A stretch of 64,000 bases of DNA from Priapulus caudatus (GCF_000485595.1 NW_014578063.1:25626-89625); one strand, 5' to 3'. Positions 23,100 through 34,764 are shown, counted from the first letter of the stretch. Translations and numbers: made by a program. Notes: generated from the sequence alone by a model not told the origin.

Positions 23100-24145
23100 C
23101 TATGGGGCGCCAAGTGTCGCATGACTGATTTCGTTACGAAATCATTGATTTCGTAACGAAATCAAGTCTACAAAGTGATTTCGTTACGAAATCAAGTGCT
23201 GTGAGTGATTTCGTTACGAAATCAAACTAACTGCCGAGTCATTTCGTTACGAAATCAGCTACCTGGCCGGTCTTTTCGCCGTTACGAAATCATACTACAA
23301 CTTGGCGCGCCGGCGCGCCAAATGTCGCCATGACTTGATTTCGTTACAGAATCATTGATTTCGTAACGAAATCAAGTTACAAAGTGATTTTCGTTACGAA
23401 ATCAACTACTGCCAGTGATTTCCGTGACGGAAATCAGCTACTACGGAGTCATTTCGTGACGAAATCAGCTACTGCGAGTTATTTCGTCTTACGAAATCAT
23501 GCGACACTTGGCCGCGCCGGCGCGCAAGTGTAGCATGACTTGATTTCGTTACGAAATCAGCTACTGCGAGTAATTTCGTAACGAAATCATGCTAGACCTT
23601 GGCACGCCGCGCGCGCCAAATGCACATGACTTATTTCGTCTAACGAAATCAGTACTGCCGCAATCGTAATGATTTCGTTGCTACACTTGGCGCTGTGGGG
23701 CGCCACAAGTGTCGCATGAACTGATTTCGTTAGCAAAATCATTGATTTCGTAACGAAATCAAGTCTACAAAGTGATATTTCGTTACGAAATCAAGTCTAC
23801 AACGTAATTTCGTTACGAAATCAACTACTGCGAGTGATTTCGTGACGAAATCAGCTACTGTAATCGAGTGTTTTCGTTACGAAATCATGCTACACTTGGC
23901 GTGTGGGGCGCCAAGTGTCGCATGACTGATTTCGTTACGAAATCATTGATTTCGTAACGAAATCAAGTCTACAAAGTGATATTTCGTTACGAAATCAAGT
24001 CTACAAAGTAATTTCGTTACGAAATCAACTACTGCGAGTGATTTCGTGACGAAATCAGCTACTGCAATCGATTAAAGACTAACACTAAGATCGTGTGGGG
24101 CGCCAAGTGTCGCATGACTGATTTCGTGACGAAATCAGCTAATGC
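23100..24145. repeat. Array of short palindromes in about 200-bp inverted-repeat-bounded units
   Basis: Roughly thirty copies of TGATTTCGTTACGAAATCA, whose 9-nt arms are perfectly complementary around one central base, alternate with TGATTTCGTAACGAAATCA. They are spaced by short linkers (AGTCTACAAAG, GCTACTGCGAG). About every 90-210 bp a boundary motif occurs: TCATGCTACACTTGGCG then GGCGCCAAGTGTCGCATGA, which are complements of each other, with GC palindromes such as GGCGCGCCGGCGCGCC between. Each unit is thus bounded by inverted repeats, as in a tandem array of small MITEs. It is followed by an AT-rich tail. Confidence 0.9.
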
Positions 24146-24367
24146 GAGTAAAGACTAACATTAATAACTTATTAACACTAATAAATTTAATTTAATTAAA
24201 AAAAAAAATTTTTTAATTAAATTGTTGTAAATAAATTATGTAAATATTTGCGTTAATTGCCAAATTGGGGGAAAAAAACTCCTGACTTTCTCCAGGATCG
24301 AGATAAAGCGTGACCGCAATTCCTCATCAACAATATTTTGATCGGTTCTGATTGGGGTTGTCTATAT
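24146..24367. other. AT-rich spacer and truncated retrotransposon flank
   Basis: AT-rich sequence follows the palindrome array. The last 100 bases may be decayed BEL/Pao sequence downstream of gag. No clear coding. Confidence 0.35.
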
Positions 24368-25498
24368 TCAGGCTGTCTTTGAGATCAGCTTTTTACACTG
24401 GTCGATCCAGTGATCTCCGGTTTGACAAATCCAGCATCCGTGAAAACTTGGTGGCTGAGCTTGTAAATTATCCTTGTCCTGGGCCTGTGACATATGACCA
24501 ACTGTTGCCTGACGAGAGTCACTTATGATAGGTGCGGCTGCACGCATTCTTGCTTTCATTTCTCCACCCATCCAACAAAGTAACATTTGGAGAGAAACAG
24601 GATCTTTCTCCATCTCCTGATGTCTGAACCACACCTTCCTATCGTCTGAACCCATCTTTCTCTCGATCATGGCTAACATGTTGTTATTATCCATATCGTT
24701 CACTTGCCCAACTTCCTTCAACGTGTTGAAACTTCTTCTTACCAGCTGTACTAACTCACAAAAACGACCATCCTCTTGCTCTCTAAGAGGCCTAAACCTC
24801 GAAAGATCATAAATTATTGCATCTGCCACAACCCTCGGATCGCCATAGATGGAATCTAACTGTTCCCAGGCAGCTTCTTAATCTGACCCGATGCCCCTAA
24901 TGAGCTCTAGAGGACGTCCTTGTAGGCAGGTTCGCAATATCGTGATTGCATCCCTCTCTCCATAATTACCCTCGATGAGGTGCATAAAGTCTGACTTGAA
25001 TACGCAGTAGTCTCTTACATCACCACTGAACCTTGGTAATTTAGGTCTTTCCATCTTAAAACGGCTCCTTGAATTACTGACAGCTGGTGATGGAGAAGGA
25101 CTGGTCTCAGCTATTCTAATCTCCTCCGGTATGCTAGTCTCATCCACTGGGCAATTCCCAGCCTGATTTTCTGCAGCTGAATCCGTAGATTCCTCACTGA
25201 TGGGGTAGTAGTCAGTGACAGCAATCTGAAGCTTCATAAATTCCTTCTGACATACCTCCATCCATTTCTCTTCCTTTTCAAATTCACTGTCATCCTCGAC
25301 GGTCATGGTGAATTTATCGTGTGCCTCCTGTACATCTTGGTAGGCCTGCTCATACTTGACGAAGGAGCTTAGCATCTCTGACTTACTGCGGCTTTCGGTT
25401 ATTAATATCTGTAATCCGTGGCCATACCTAGTGAACTTTGCTTTTGCTCCCCTTCGTTTGAGCTTCAGTTTGCAGCTGTTTTCCTTTTCATCGGCCAT
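24368..25498 (-). pseudogene. BEL/Pao retrotransposon gag fragment
   Basis: Two minus-strand ORFs (24878-25498 and 24368-24829) belong to one frame separated by a nonsense codon at about 24878. The N-terminal 125 residues are charged and helical. Next comes the DUF1759-type capsid region typical of BEL/Pao gag: KLPRFSGDVRDYCVFKSDF, then ILRTCLQGRPLELIRG, then LDSIYGDPRVVADAI past the stop. A zinc knuckle CWICQTGDHWIDQC lies near the C-terminus at about 24400. The ORF starts at a good Met (MADEKENSCK). Protease, reverse transcriptase and integrase are absent and no LTR was found, so this is a truncated, inactive copy. Confidence 0.85.
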
Positions 25499-26526
25499 TC
25501 TTCCTCCTCTGACACGTCCCAGGTTAGCGTTGAAATTAAATCGATGGATCGCTCCAGAGGCAGGAAACGCAAACGTCTTAACGCTCCCGTTGAAATGATA
25601 TAACCGTTAAATGGTTTTATTTAATCTGTAAGAACAGAACAATTACAAATGCATTAAATGCCACATTTACCATAACGAACATAAATCCAACATGGCTACC
25701 ATCCTGCCACAAGCGTGAACACGCCCCTCTTTTGATGAATACTAGAAACGGTACGTTTACTCAATAAAGATATGTAAAAATAACCATAATTTTAAACCCG
25801 TATGCCAACATAGTTTACCTGTATACTCTATACAAATACATAAGTCTACACATTTATATAAATGCATGATATACCCGTCCCGTCCGTATCCTAAATAAAC
25901 GATAACATTCAGACCAATTTCAGTTCACATATTCTGAGCTCAATGTAATTCACGTTTCGCTTCATTTCGCGAGTACCGTTTATGGACTCAAATGCTAGAC
26001 ATATTATTTTAAACTGTTCCATTCACTCTGTACTATAAACTTACTTCTTGGCGGGAACATAAAAGACGTGCTCGCGTTCATAATGCCTGGCAAAATCACC
26101 ATAACCACGAGACTCAACTCATCCTTTCGCTGCCAGATGAAAAACTACAGCTGTTCAACAAATATGGCAAAGTAATCGGCCACGAATGCCGCAAGTGCTT
26201 GTGGGAAACTCACGTGATTAACACTACGGTGTCTTCAACGTAACAAACTGAACTACTCAGCGAAACAGTAACTGAGCTGCGTTGTAGAGACTTAATTTAG
26301 AAAACATTGCCGGCTCCATCATGACGGGCATTAGCCGTGCTAGGCAAGATAATGGGAGATAAGGGCATAGGCGATGCCCCCGAAAGTCACCGATGATAAC
26401 CGAAATGCCGTTCATTCATAAAGTTATCGCGGAAAAAACCAAACTCTCACGAAGCGACTTTCCTAACCCGCAAAAGGCGAGAAGGATAGTGAATAATTAT
26501 TGTGGATGCGAGGTGCCGTGAGGCCT
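25499..26526. other. Unassigned sequence
   Basis: Upstream flank of the gag fragment. No LTR end, primer-binding site or gene could be recognised. Confidence 0.4.
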
Positions 26527-26700
26527 GTGGGAGCCGTATTGACATGCGGTTGGTCTTGTTTTAGAGAGCAAAGAATTCTGCTTAATTCAATACCATGAAA
26601 TTATTCTAGACTCGCAGGCAAAGTAGAATAATATTGCCGTGAAATAGCACTATTTCTCCGTTTTTCCGTTGTACACTCTAGGTGTTTATTAGCTCTTGAT
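26527..26700 (+). repeat. Dispersed repeat R0, copy 2 (empty site)
   Basis: Matches 4035-4105 joined to 4666-4800. The site TTCTGCTTAATTCAATACC lacks the MITE seen in copy 1. Confidence 0.8.
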
Positions 26701-26734
26701 ATCATAATAACAACAACGTTATATGATATCTATG

Positions 26735-27002
26735 GTCTGTACTATGTCTACGGTAGATAAGCGGTGGCGCCACAAGCTAATCCATACTTTCTGCTACTTC
26801 AAGATAACAGGAAACGATTGTTTACAAAAACTAACTTTTTTGGTGAATACGAAGGTTCTAAGACATTTTATTGTTACTCTAGACAATTGCTGTTACTCAA
26901 GCAATAACGGTAGGTGTCATGAAAGTGGTGAAAACACTGGAAAACTCTCGCAATAGTTACTTTAAATGAAAATATGTGAAGAACCTAGAGTAATGTATCC
27001 CT
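26735..27002 (-). mobile_element. TTAA-targeting MITE R1, partial copy 3
   Basis: Ends at 27002 with the complement of AGGGATACATTACTCTAGG, followed by TTAA (27003-27006). An internal GGCGCCAC block is shared with copy 1. The other end is not recognisable. Confidence 0.6.
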
Positions 27003-27255
27003 TTAAACAATCGTGCACCCCCCATACATCAATCAATGCTGTAAATCAATGGATACAAAAATCCGGACTTCCATTTATCAGAACCCGTTTTCACCTGCAT
27101 AGAATGAATTTGTCCTATTAGTATATCCCTAACGCGCATTGTCTTAATCCCATTGCATGTCTATCATTTATGATTAAGCTTGTTGGATTTTGCAAATGCA
27201 CGGGGACAGCGCTGTTTTATGGGCGACTATACGACTGTGTGCGTTGTGTTTGCAG

Positions 27256-27383
27256 GACGCAATGAGCTTATAGCGAGGTACATCAAGTTGCGGACGGGGA
27301 AGAACAGGACGCGCAAGCAGGTTTCCAGTCATATCCAGGTGCTGGCACGCAAGAAGTCACGAGAATTTCAAACCAAGCTCAAG
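27256..27383 (+). CDS. TEAD: TEAD/Scalloped exon: second half of the TEA DNA-binding domain
   Basis: The 128-bp exon lies between the acceptor TTTGCAG and the donor GTATGT. One base comes from the previous exon, giving 43 residues starting G-R-N-E. It reads [20 protein letters not shown] followed by [20 protein letters not shown], the helix 2 to helix 3 part of the TEA domain; helix 3 ([16 protein letters not shown]) contacts the M-CAT/GGAATG element and carries the nuclear localisation signal. TEAD proteins are the DNA-binding partners of YAP/Yorkie and Vgll/Vestigial in Hippo signalling. The exon boundaries match those of vertebrate TEAD genes. The first half of the TEA domain (the part ending KMYG) is not found in bases 1-27255, so the upstream intron exceeds 27 kb or the missing exon is beyond the window. 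Confidence 0.97.
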
Positions 27384-27711
27384 GTATGTACTATGTAGGG
27401 GGCCTACCGATGCGTACAATCACGTCATCTAACGCAGGAAATAGGTGGGGATCAGCGAATGTTTCTCGACATCTGTGTTGAGTAACATATTGTTCCGTCA
27501 GTTAGTTGTTTCAGTGTTATTAGGCCAGTATCTGTGTATCCCGAGACTGGACAGCCCGTTGACATAGACACATTATAGGCCACCGGGTGAGCAGCCAAAA
27601 CTGCTTTAGTTTTGTCACCCCCCCCCCCCATCGGCATGTACATGAAATTTTACACAAAGATAAAGAAAAATATACTGAAAACGATTGCACAACTCGGCAG
27701 TGGGAAAAGGT
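27384..27711. other. TEAD intron sequence without other features
   Basis: Start of the 20-kb TEAD intron (27384-47388). A C10 homopolymer lies at about 27620. Nothing else recognised. Confidence 0.6.
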
Positions 27712-27905
27712 GCACACTAATTAGTTATTTCCAATTAAAAATTTATTAATTATGATGTACGCCTTCTGGTGTTGTATCTAAGACATCTGTGTGTTATCCT
27801 ATGGGAGATTACTCTTTGTGGTTGTTATCAAATGAAACAGTTAAAATAATGCAATAACTTATGAAAATGTGCACACTAATTAGTTATTTCAAATAAAAAA
27901 TTTAA
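27712..27905 (+). repeat. About 168-bp satellite, first unit
   Basis: Unit contains GATGTACGCCTTCTGGTGTT, AAATGAAACAGTTAAAATAA and ACTAATTAGTTATTTCC. The remaining units lie at 29055-29515, so the array is split by about 1.15 kb of inserted sequence. Confidence 0.85.
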
Positions 27906-28550
27906 TATACCCCCCCCCCCAACGAAGTTAGGGGGGAGGGATACTGGAAACGGTCTGTCTGTCTGTCTGTCCGTGTGTCCGCCACCAGACTTGTTCGGAC
28001 ATCTCGAAAAGTACTGGACCTATTTCAACCATATTTGGTATACATATTCAGTACCCAATGTAGTTGTGCACCTGCGATGAATTTTTTGCGTCCGACATTT
28101 TCGGAAAGATTTATGGCCGTTTTTCGTAAATAAACCCATTTGGTTATGTATGACATGCTGATGCCATCTAGTGGATTATTTCATACATAACTGCCCACCC
28201 ACTTCATACATAACTCGCCAGCTCTAGGCAGGATTTTTGCAAGACCTAGCATAACAAGGTACGCATTCCAACCGCTGTATAAAAACGTATCGATCCGCAA
28301 CCCAGCATAAAAACGTATGCCGTGGCACTGCCGTCTACGCATGCATTCCAACCGCTGTATAAAAACGTCTATCGTCATACGACTTTTTGCAATCTGTTCG
28401 TTCATTTCATATGTAGCTGCCTAACCACTACTGCATCATAAGTGTCTTGTCTATAGTAACCAGCCGTATACAGCCACAGGCCCTGCGCCGTCGGTTCATT
28501 CACCTGCTTTGCCATACAATCGCCGCGCTTCGAGATGAGCGTCACCAGTT
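27906..28550 (+). mobile_element. Hairpin-ended repeat, left end, and flanking repeats
   Basis: Begins TATACCCCCCCCCCAACG, then GTTAGGGGGGAGGGATA, an imperfect hairpin, followed by a GTCT/GTCC run and GGACCTATTTCAACCA, wording typical of a widespread animal repeat type. No right end was found. Within it CGCATTCCAACCGCTGTATA occurs twice (about 28262 and 28343). Confidence 0.5.
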
Positions 28551-28963
28551 AAGGCCCGTCTCCACACACGCGGCGCGGCACGGAACGCCACGGAAACGGC
28601 GTCGTTCCCCCCTACCGGCAAAGTTCAAATCTATTATATCTTATGGCGCAGTGTACACTGACACGGCACGGCGCCATCCCGGTTTCACGGCGACGGCGAA
28701 AGTCAAATGAGTTTGACTTTTTCCGGCTGCTGTGTACAGAGAAAGACAGTTTAACCAATCAACGCGATTGTTTTTATCACGTTTTCTGCTCACGCCACCA
28801 TCAGCCAATGAACAACAAGCACATGTATAATTTCTGATCACTGAACCAGAGTGAACACAATGCAATCAGATACAATGCGCGAAATCACAATGTTTTTTTT
28901 TCAGCACAACGGCGCTGCGTTTTGCTGTGTCGTGTCGTGCCGCGTGTGTGGAGACATAGCTTT
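28551..28963 (+). mobile_element. MITE C with CGTCTCCACACACGCGGC-type termini
   Basis: Left end GGCCCGTCTCCACACACGCG and right end, reversed, AAGCTATGTCTCCACACACG carry the shared core TCTCCACACACGCGGC. Length about 410 bp. No coding capacity and target duplication unclear. Confidence 0.7.
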
Positions 28964-29054
28964 ATGCTCTCACATATCACCGGCACCATAACAACTCGAA
29001 TCGGGTGGTATTATTAGTCCCTCTATTAGTCCCTATCTGGGACAATCATTCTAG

Positions 29055-29515
29055 TTAATTATGATGTACGCCCTCTGGTGTTGTATCTAAGACATCTGTG
29101 TTATCCTACATGGGAGATTACTCTTCGTGGTTGTTATCAAATGAAACAGTTAAAATAATGCAATAACTCATGAAAAAGTGTGCACTAATTAGTTATTTCC
29201 AATTAATAATTGATTATGATGTACGCCCTCTGGTGTTGTATCTGAGACATCTAGCTGTGTGTTATCCTATGGCGGGAGATTACTCTTTGTGGTTGTTATC
29301 AAATGAAACAGTTAAAATAATGCAATAACTCATGAAAAAATGTGCACTAATTAGTTATTTCCAATTAATAATTTATTAATTATGATGTACGCCCTCTGGT
29401 GTTGTATCTAAGACATCTGTGTGTTATCCTATGGTAGATTACTCTTCGTGATTGTTATCAAATGAAACAGTTAAAATAATGCAATAACTCATGAAAAAGT
29501 GCTGTTTATCAATGG
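29055..29515 (+). repeat. About 168-bp satellite, three further units
   Basis: Units start at about 29055, 29215 and 29385, each with GATGTACGCCCTCTGGTGTT and ending in CAATAACTCATGAAAAA. Few differences between units suggest recent amplification or gene conversion. Confidence 0.9.
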
Positions 29516-30848
29516 AGAACCACGACCTGCAGGAATTAAACGCACAGGATAACTATGGAAACTTTGAAGGAAGTTTGAATGCTCACCCTTGATGGACCAT
29601 TCACAAGAAGTTTAAAATAAATTATTCCTTACTGGTTTTATTCAGCATTTTCCTTCAATAAATAGATGTCCCCCTCCAATCACACTCCGTGTTCACTCTT
29701 TACAATCTCTCTCCTGCCCCTGCCCCCCCTCCTTTCCACTCAATCTTATGCCTCTAAATTCATAAAACGCTAATTTACTGCACTGAAATCAATAAACAAA
29801 ACACAAACTTCCATGTATTGACATAATTGATAATATTGGTTTGAAATGTTTGTGCTGGTTTAGTCCGGGTGGTAGACTGGTTGACCATGGCGATGCCTTC
29901 TCCTTGTAGTTATAAAAAAAAATTAAAACATTAATCTTATTTCATTCATTTCAATTTGTCAATTTGTGCTATTATGAGACAGCCATGATAATCTGTATTT
30001 TGTGAACTGAACACTTGTCTTGTCTGGTTGCACTGTGACTACTCCCGCAGCGCTCTAAAAACACCGCGCAAAATCTCACAACAGCATAACCTAACACCTC
30101 CATGGCCACTTGTCAGGTAACTCATGTTTATTCGGTGTAAATGCGGTAAACTGTAACACAAAAATGAGGAGTGGTAAGTATACATTCGCTACTACTCGGT
30201 GATTACAGTCTCATAATCATCAATATACAATGCCTGCCTCAGTTATCAAAAAACAGTAGTGAGCTTGGAAAATATTTAAAACATTAAACAGAACACACCC
30301 CGGTATGCTAAATAACCAGTCAAATGTAGTGTGGCACGTACTAGCACTGTTGTACACATTAACTGCAAGCTCCGCAAGTCTTTACGAAACTAAATTGAAG
30401 AATTACAAATGTCGTGGGTTGTAATAACACGACGAAGACGAGTATAATGATTGAACCTGTACGAGTCTCACAGAACAAGTGTCCGTTACATTTTGGTGAG
30501 ACGCACCACAACGCGTCAATGTAAATCTGCTTAAATTAACGATGACAGTTTCTGATTCACACATAAACGTGTTCTGCGGACATTCATCTGAATACTTGCA
30601 CCGAATATTTATCAAAACTCACAGACTGTGCGCTGTCAGGGCTAGATGTACCATGAACGTAAATTGGCAACAAAACCAAACTAAAGATAGCAGCTTCCTA
30701 CTAAGTCACGCTGCAACCAGATGAGACGGGATACTAGAGAAGCGTTGCCGAAAGGAGGTGTTGATCAGAAGCGCTGTGCGCAGATCTTGCGCGCAGTTCC
30801 GCGGCAAGGCGCACGCGACCGCGGGAACGTCCTACGACAGTATGCAGC
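29516..30848. other. TEAD intron, unassigned
   Basis: About 1.3 kb with no gene or repeat that I recognise. Confidence 0.45.
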
Positions 30849-30891
30849 GCTGGCAGCTATGGATCCGAGCGCCGGATCCATAGCTGCCAGC
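30849..30891. repeat. Perfect 18-bp hairpin
   Basis: Arms GCTGGCAGCTATGGATCC (30849-30866) and GGATCCATAGCTGCCAGC (30874-30891) are exactly complementary around the loop GAGCGCC. The surrounding sequence is GC-rich; it may be the centre of a MITE. Confidence 0.9.
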
Positions 30892-31005
30892 AAACAGTCG
30901 GCAATTTTAGCGGGGGACACAGAGGGCAGACATTTGGGACGTGGGAGCAACTCGCGACTTACATGGAGGGGTCGTACACATGGGGGGGCGAGAGCAAAGC
31001 TAATA

Positions 31006-31484
31006 GCCTCGTTCACACGAGACCTCGTATTTATGAAATACGGCATTTGCGAAATACCGAATCTGAGACAAATACGCGGCCGAGCGTTCACACGCTGATT
31101 CGCGGCTCCAGAAATACGGTATTTGCGAGCTGCGAGCTGCTTTAAACAATCAAGCGAAATAAACAATGCAATGCGCACCAACTGCCGATAAAATACGTAG
31201 ACTGGTCCGCGCTCGACAATTCCACTCGCATTACACTGGAACTGTCGAGCGCGGACCAGTCTATAAAATACGCGGCTTCAGAAATCCGGTATTTAGCGTT
31301 CACACGAGGAAATGCGCGGTCCAAGAAATCCGGTAGTTCTCAAGCACGGCAAATTATTCGGGGTCTGGGAAGCCTCGTATTTACATGAAATACCGGATCT
31401 GTTTAGATACCGTATTTCTTGGGCCTCGTATTTTGCCTCGTGTGAACGCTAAATACCGGATTTCTTCCTACGTGTGAACGCGGC
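31006..31484 (+). mobile_element. MITE D with CGTTCACACG termini and internal hairpin
   Basis: Ends read GCCTCGTTCACACGAG and, reversed, GCCGCGTTCACACGTAGG. The interior repeats AAATACGG and CCGGTATTT words and further copies of GCGTTCACACG. At 31198-31263 it holds a hairpin with perfect 21-bp arms (TAGACTGGTCCGCGCTCGAC...) and a 24-base spacer. No coding. Confidence 0.75.
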
Positions 31485-32099
31485 TTATGATTTCGCCGTG
31501 GTTCCATTTCCGTGTGGTCTTACGCGTTTTCACTATAAGTTCCAAACATCAGAGAAATCGGACCATTATTTAATGGGAAATTTTATAAAATAGTGATACG
31601 AAATAGTACGCGGATTGTGCGCTCAGTTACCTCTTTGAAATGATACGATCTTTAAAAATCGCCATTTGCTGCATTTCCCAGGAGCTCCACCCACTTTAAA
31701 AATAGTGTTAGCATTGTGGCAGTGGTATCCTGAGTGTACGAACGAGTTAGTATTTTGATTTTCGATTTTCGATGACAGCAGTAAAGCGAAAGTGGAGCAT
31801 TTCAATACAGCTTACTTCATTAGCATTATATGTAGTATGTAATCATTTCCTGAGAGCTTCTTTTTCTATATATAAACAATTAAGACATTATCTGCCATCT
31901 CTATCATCTATGTGACCTTACCTTATATCATATGCCAGGCGCGTAGCTAGGATTTTATTTTGGGGGGGGCGGCAATGAGCACGTGAAGTGTGAGAATCAG
32001 GGGCGTAAATCCGTACCGAGGAGTGGGGGGTATCATCGGCGATAGCCATCACATACTAGCACGAGCACAAGCCCACAATAATTTACGCACACGCGCACG
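31485..32099. other. TEAD intron, unassigned, with a hAT-like end
   Basis: Mostly unassigned. At about 31937 CAGGCGCGTAGCTAGG followed by a T/G-rich stretch resembles the left end of the hAT-like MITE at 13135. Confidence 0.45.
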
Positions 32100-32104
32100 C
32101 ACGA

Positions 32105-32145
<41 letters not shown>

Positions 32146-32244
32146 AACAAACAACAAAGTTACACACAAACACACAACACATACACACACAAACGAACAA
32201 ACAACAAAGTTACACACACACACACACAAACACAAAACCTGGAT
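32100..32244. repeat. AC-rich microsatellite
   Basis: AC runs interrupted by two copies of AACGAACAAACAACAAAG. It abuts the truncated 3' end of the Gypsy element. Confidence 0.9.
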
Positions 32245-33235
32245 TTTGTGTCTACCCTTGTATCCCTGGTTTCTCAGGAAGACTCTTCCCCCAATTGGGA
32301 TACTGGTATCCTGGGCCTTCTTATTTGTCAATGACTGTCGTCGAAGTACCTCTTCCTCCGTTCGTCTAAATGCCTGTTTGCGGGCCGCCTCGAGACGCTC
32401 TTAGTGGTCGGCCACCCACTGACTGACGTCACCTCCCCCATTTTCATCCTAGGCCTCTCCTAAGAGGTGGTCGATTGGTAGTTTTGGCTCGCGTCCAAAG
32501 AAGAGGAAATAGGGAGAGAACCCGGTGGTAGCGTGAGGTGTGCAGTTGTAGGCATATACCAAGCCTGACAGGTATTCTGGACACCGCCTCTTCTGTCGGA
32601 GCTCGAGTGTCCTCAACAAGTCGTGCATTGTCCGGTTGAATCGTTCACACTGTCCATTTCCGTCAGGATGGTAAGGAGTTGTGCGACTCTTGGACACCCC
32701 ATATAACGTGCACAGCTCCCGAACGATTTGGTTCTCAAAATTACGTCCCTGGTCACTGTGCAGTCTCCTAGGCACTCCAACCCGGACAAACCAGTGGTCT
32801 ACCAGTGTCTTAGCCACCGTGGTAGCCTTCTGGTCCTTGACGGCTATGGCCTGCGTGTACTTGGTGAACACATCGGTCATCACCAATACGTCTTCCTTAC
32901 CTCCTAGACCAGGCTCCAACACTGTGAAGTCAATCGCCACTACTTCCTGTGGTCGACTTGCTATCAGGCTTCCCATGGCTGTTTGGGGTCGTTTCCCAGC
33001 TTTTGCCAAAGTAACGTTGGCACTTCTTGACATGCTGCTCGACCTCTCTAGCCATGTTTGGCCAAAAGCATCTGGCTCTCGCGAGACGTAGGGTTCTTTC
33101 TATGCCTTGGTGTCCAGCCTGATCATGTACGGCCTGTAGTACTGATGCTTTCAGGGCAACCGGAAGCAGTACCTGCTGCACGTTCTGACCGCATTCCACC
33201 AATACTCGGTGAAGGACCCAGTCGCGCAGCACCCT
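32245..33235 (-). pseudogene. Gypsy integrase, frameshifted and truncated
   Basis: The N-terminal zinc-binding domain (H-x4-H then C-x2-C, in HDQAGHQGIERTLRLA and VKKCQ) lies at about 33020-33150. The catalytic core (32449-33033) has all three acidic residues of the D,D-35-E triad: AIDFT, then HSDQGRNFE, then GQCERFN. A frameshift lies at about 33010-33030 between the zinc domain and core, and an in-frame TAG at 32449 precedes the C-terminal domain, which can be followed to about 32245 (TNKKAQDTSIPIGGRVFLRN). There the element is cut off by an AC microsatellite, so the 3' LTR is missing. Family role: integrates retrotransposon cDNA. This copy is not functional. Confidence 0.9.
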
Positions 33236-34354
33236 TCAGACCTCTTTGGGTTCCTGTTTCAATTCTCGCACTGTAGGGGCTTGCTTCTTATCCCACCAGT
33301 GCCAGATCCTCCTAAGTATTGGGTCATCCCGTTGCAGCTTGCTCAGCTCCGGTCTGGGTATTTCAGGCAATGTGCCTGTAGCAGCAGGGACCGTATGTCT
33401 GGACCGTGTGCTGATCTCCTGCATCCACTGGGGCGCTACACAGTTGATAACGGCCTCCTTCAGGTCCTCTGGTAGGTTGGTAGCTGGGAGATGCCGATCC
33501 AGACTGGCAGCGACTGGTTCCGCTGCAATTTCTTCAAAGCGTGAGCTAGCTGGCTCCTTGCCATGATTTCCCTTCTGGCTCAGGATGTCTGGTACCACAT
33601 TAGCGCGTCCTGGCTTGTACCTCACGGTGAAGTGAAAAGAAGCCAACTCTGCTGCCCATCGCATTTCAGTGGCGTTCAGCTTGGCCGTTGTTTGCAGGTA
33701 ACACAAAGGGTTGTTATTAGTGCATACTGTAAACCGGGATCCCAGGAGCATGTCCCTAAACTTTTCTGTAATAGCCCACTTTAAGGCTAGCAGTTCAAGC
33801 TTCTTGCTGCTGTAATTGTCCATGTTTCGCTCTGCCTTCCGCAGCCCCCGACTCGCATAGCATATGACAGTACGTTTTTTGTCAACTTCCTGGCATAGCA
33901 CTGCACCCAAAGCCTGGAGGCTTGCATCTGTCTCTACAATGAATGGCTGCGAGAAGTCAGAGTGCCCCAGGATGGGAGCAGAGATTAGCAACCTCTTCAG
34001 TTCTTCAAAGGCCACCTGGCAGTTTCCAGTCCAGTCCACAGTGATGTCCCTTGAGGGATTCCTCCTTTTCTGGTTAGATTTGCTGGGTCCTCCTATCAGC
34101 GCATGCAGTGGTGCAGCCAACTGTGAGAAGCCTTTCATGAACTGGCGGTAGTAACCCGAAAGGCCAAGGAACGCCCGAAGTTGACGTTCTGTCCGCGGGA
34201 CCTCCCACTCCTGCATCACTCTAACCTTTTCTGGGTCAGGGGAAATACCCTCGGCAGACACCATGTGGCCTGAGTACCTGATGTGTTTCTTGGCCACGCT
34301 ACATTTCTCCGGCTTCACCTTGAGATTATGCTTGCCGAGACGTTCTAACACCAT
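33236..34354 (-). pseudogene. Gypsy reverse transcriptase C-terminus and RNase H
   Basis: A 372-codon minus-strand ORF that continues the reverse transcriptase begun at 39235-40514, from which it is separated by a nested transposon. It opens with MVLERLGKHNLKVKPEKCSV and the thumb phrase LRAFLGLSGYYRQF. RNase H follows: FIVETDASLQALGAVLCQE (first Asp), ELLALKWAITEKFR, then TNNNPL where the family has T-D-N-x-P, so a catalytic Asp is replaced by Asn here. The tail leads to the integrase zinc domain. The ORF is open, but the missing acid and neighbouring damage mark it as decayed. Confidence 0.9.
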
Positions 34355-34764
34355 TAGTCCATCAGCCCCGGTATCAAATCAGGGGGAGAATGCTTATAGT
34401 GATTTTTGGGAAGGTATACACCCCTAGAGTTAGAAAACTTGTGATAGCATTGGGGGGTGGCAGCTTTATGTGAGTTATCTCCCCTTTTCCAAAATGGCCG
34501 CCAAAATGCTAATTAAGCTATATATCATGTTCTAGAGCAGCTAGGATAGTGATTTTAGTGTCTATGACCAGGTATTATGAGTCGTAGATTTTATTTCTGT
34601 CTTTACCTAAAACATTGAACACAAATTTAATGAAAATATATCCAAGATGGCCGCCAAAATGCAAGATGACCACCAAAATTGCTGTTTTCAAGCTCGTATA
34701 GCAGTTAGAACAGTAATTTGTGTCTATTATTTCAACTAGTCAAAGATTCTTTATTCACCTAATC
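34355..34764. repeat. TIR, left copy of transposon 1
   Basis: Contains AAAATGGCCGCC (34491) and AAGATGGCCGCC (34644), resembling the YY1-binding word AANATGGCGGC, and the phrase AACTAGTCAAAGATTCTTTA shared with the right copy. Confidence 0.85.

Noticed and set aside
23100-24145. CRISPR-like regularity of short repeats
   Set aside because: The repeats are palindromes in a eukaryotic context, the linkers recur instead of being unique, spacing is irregular and no cas gene is present.
1-27255. A search for the first half of the TEA domain (the segment ending in KMYG)
   Set aside because: No frame shows this motif, so no upstream TEAD exon is annotated.
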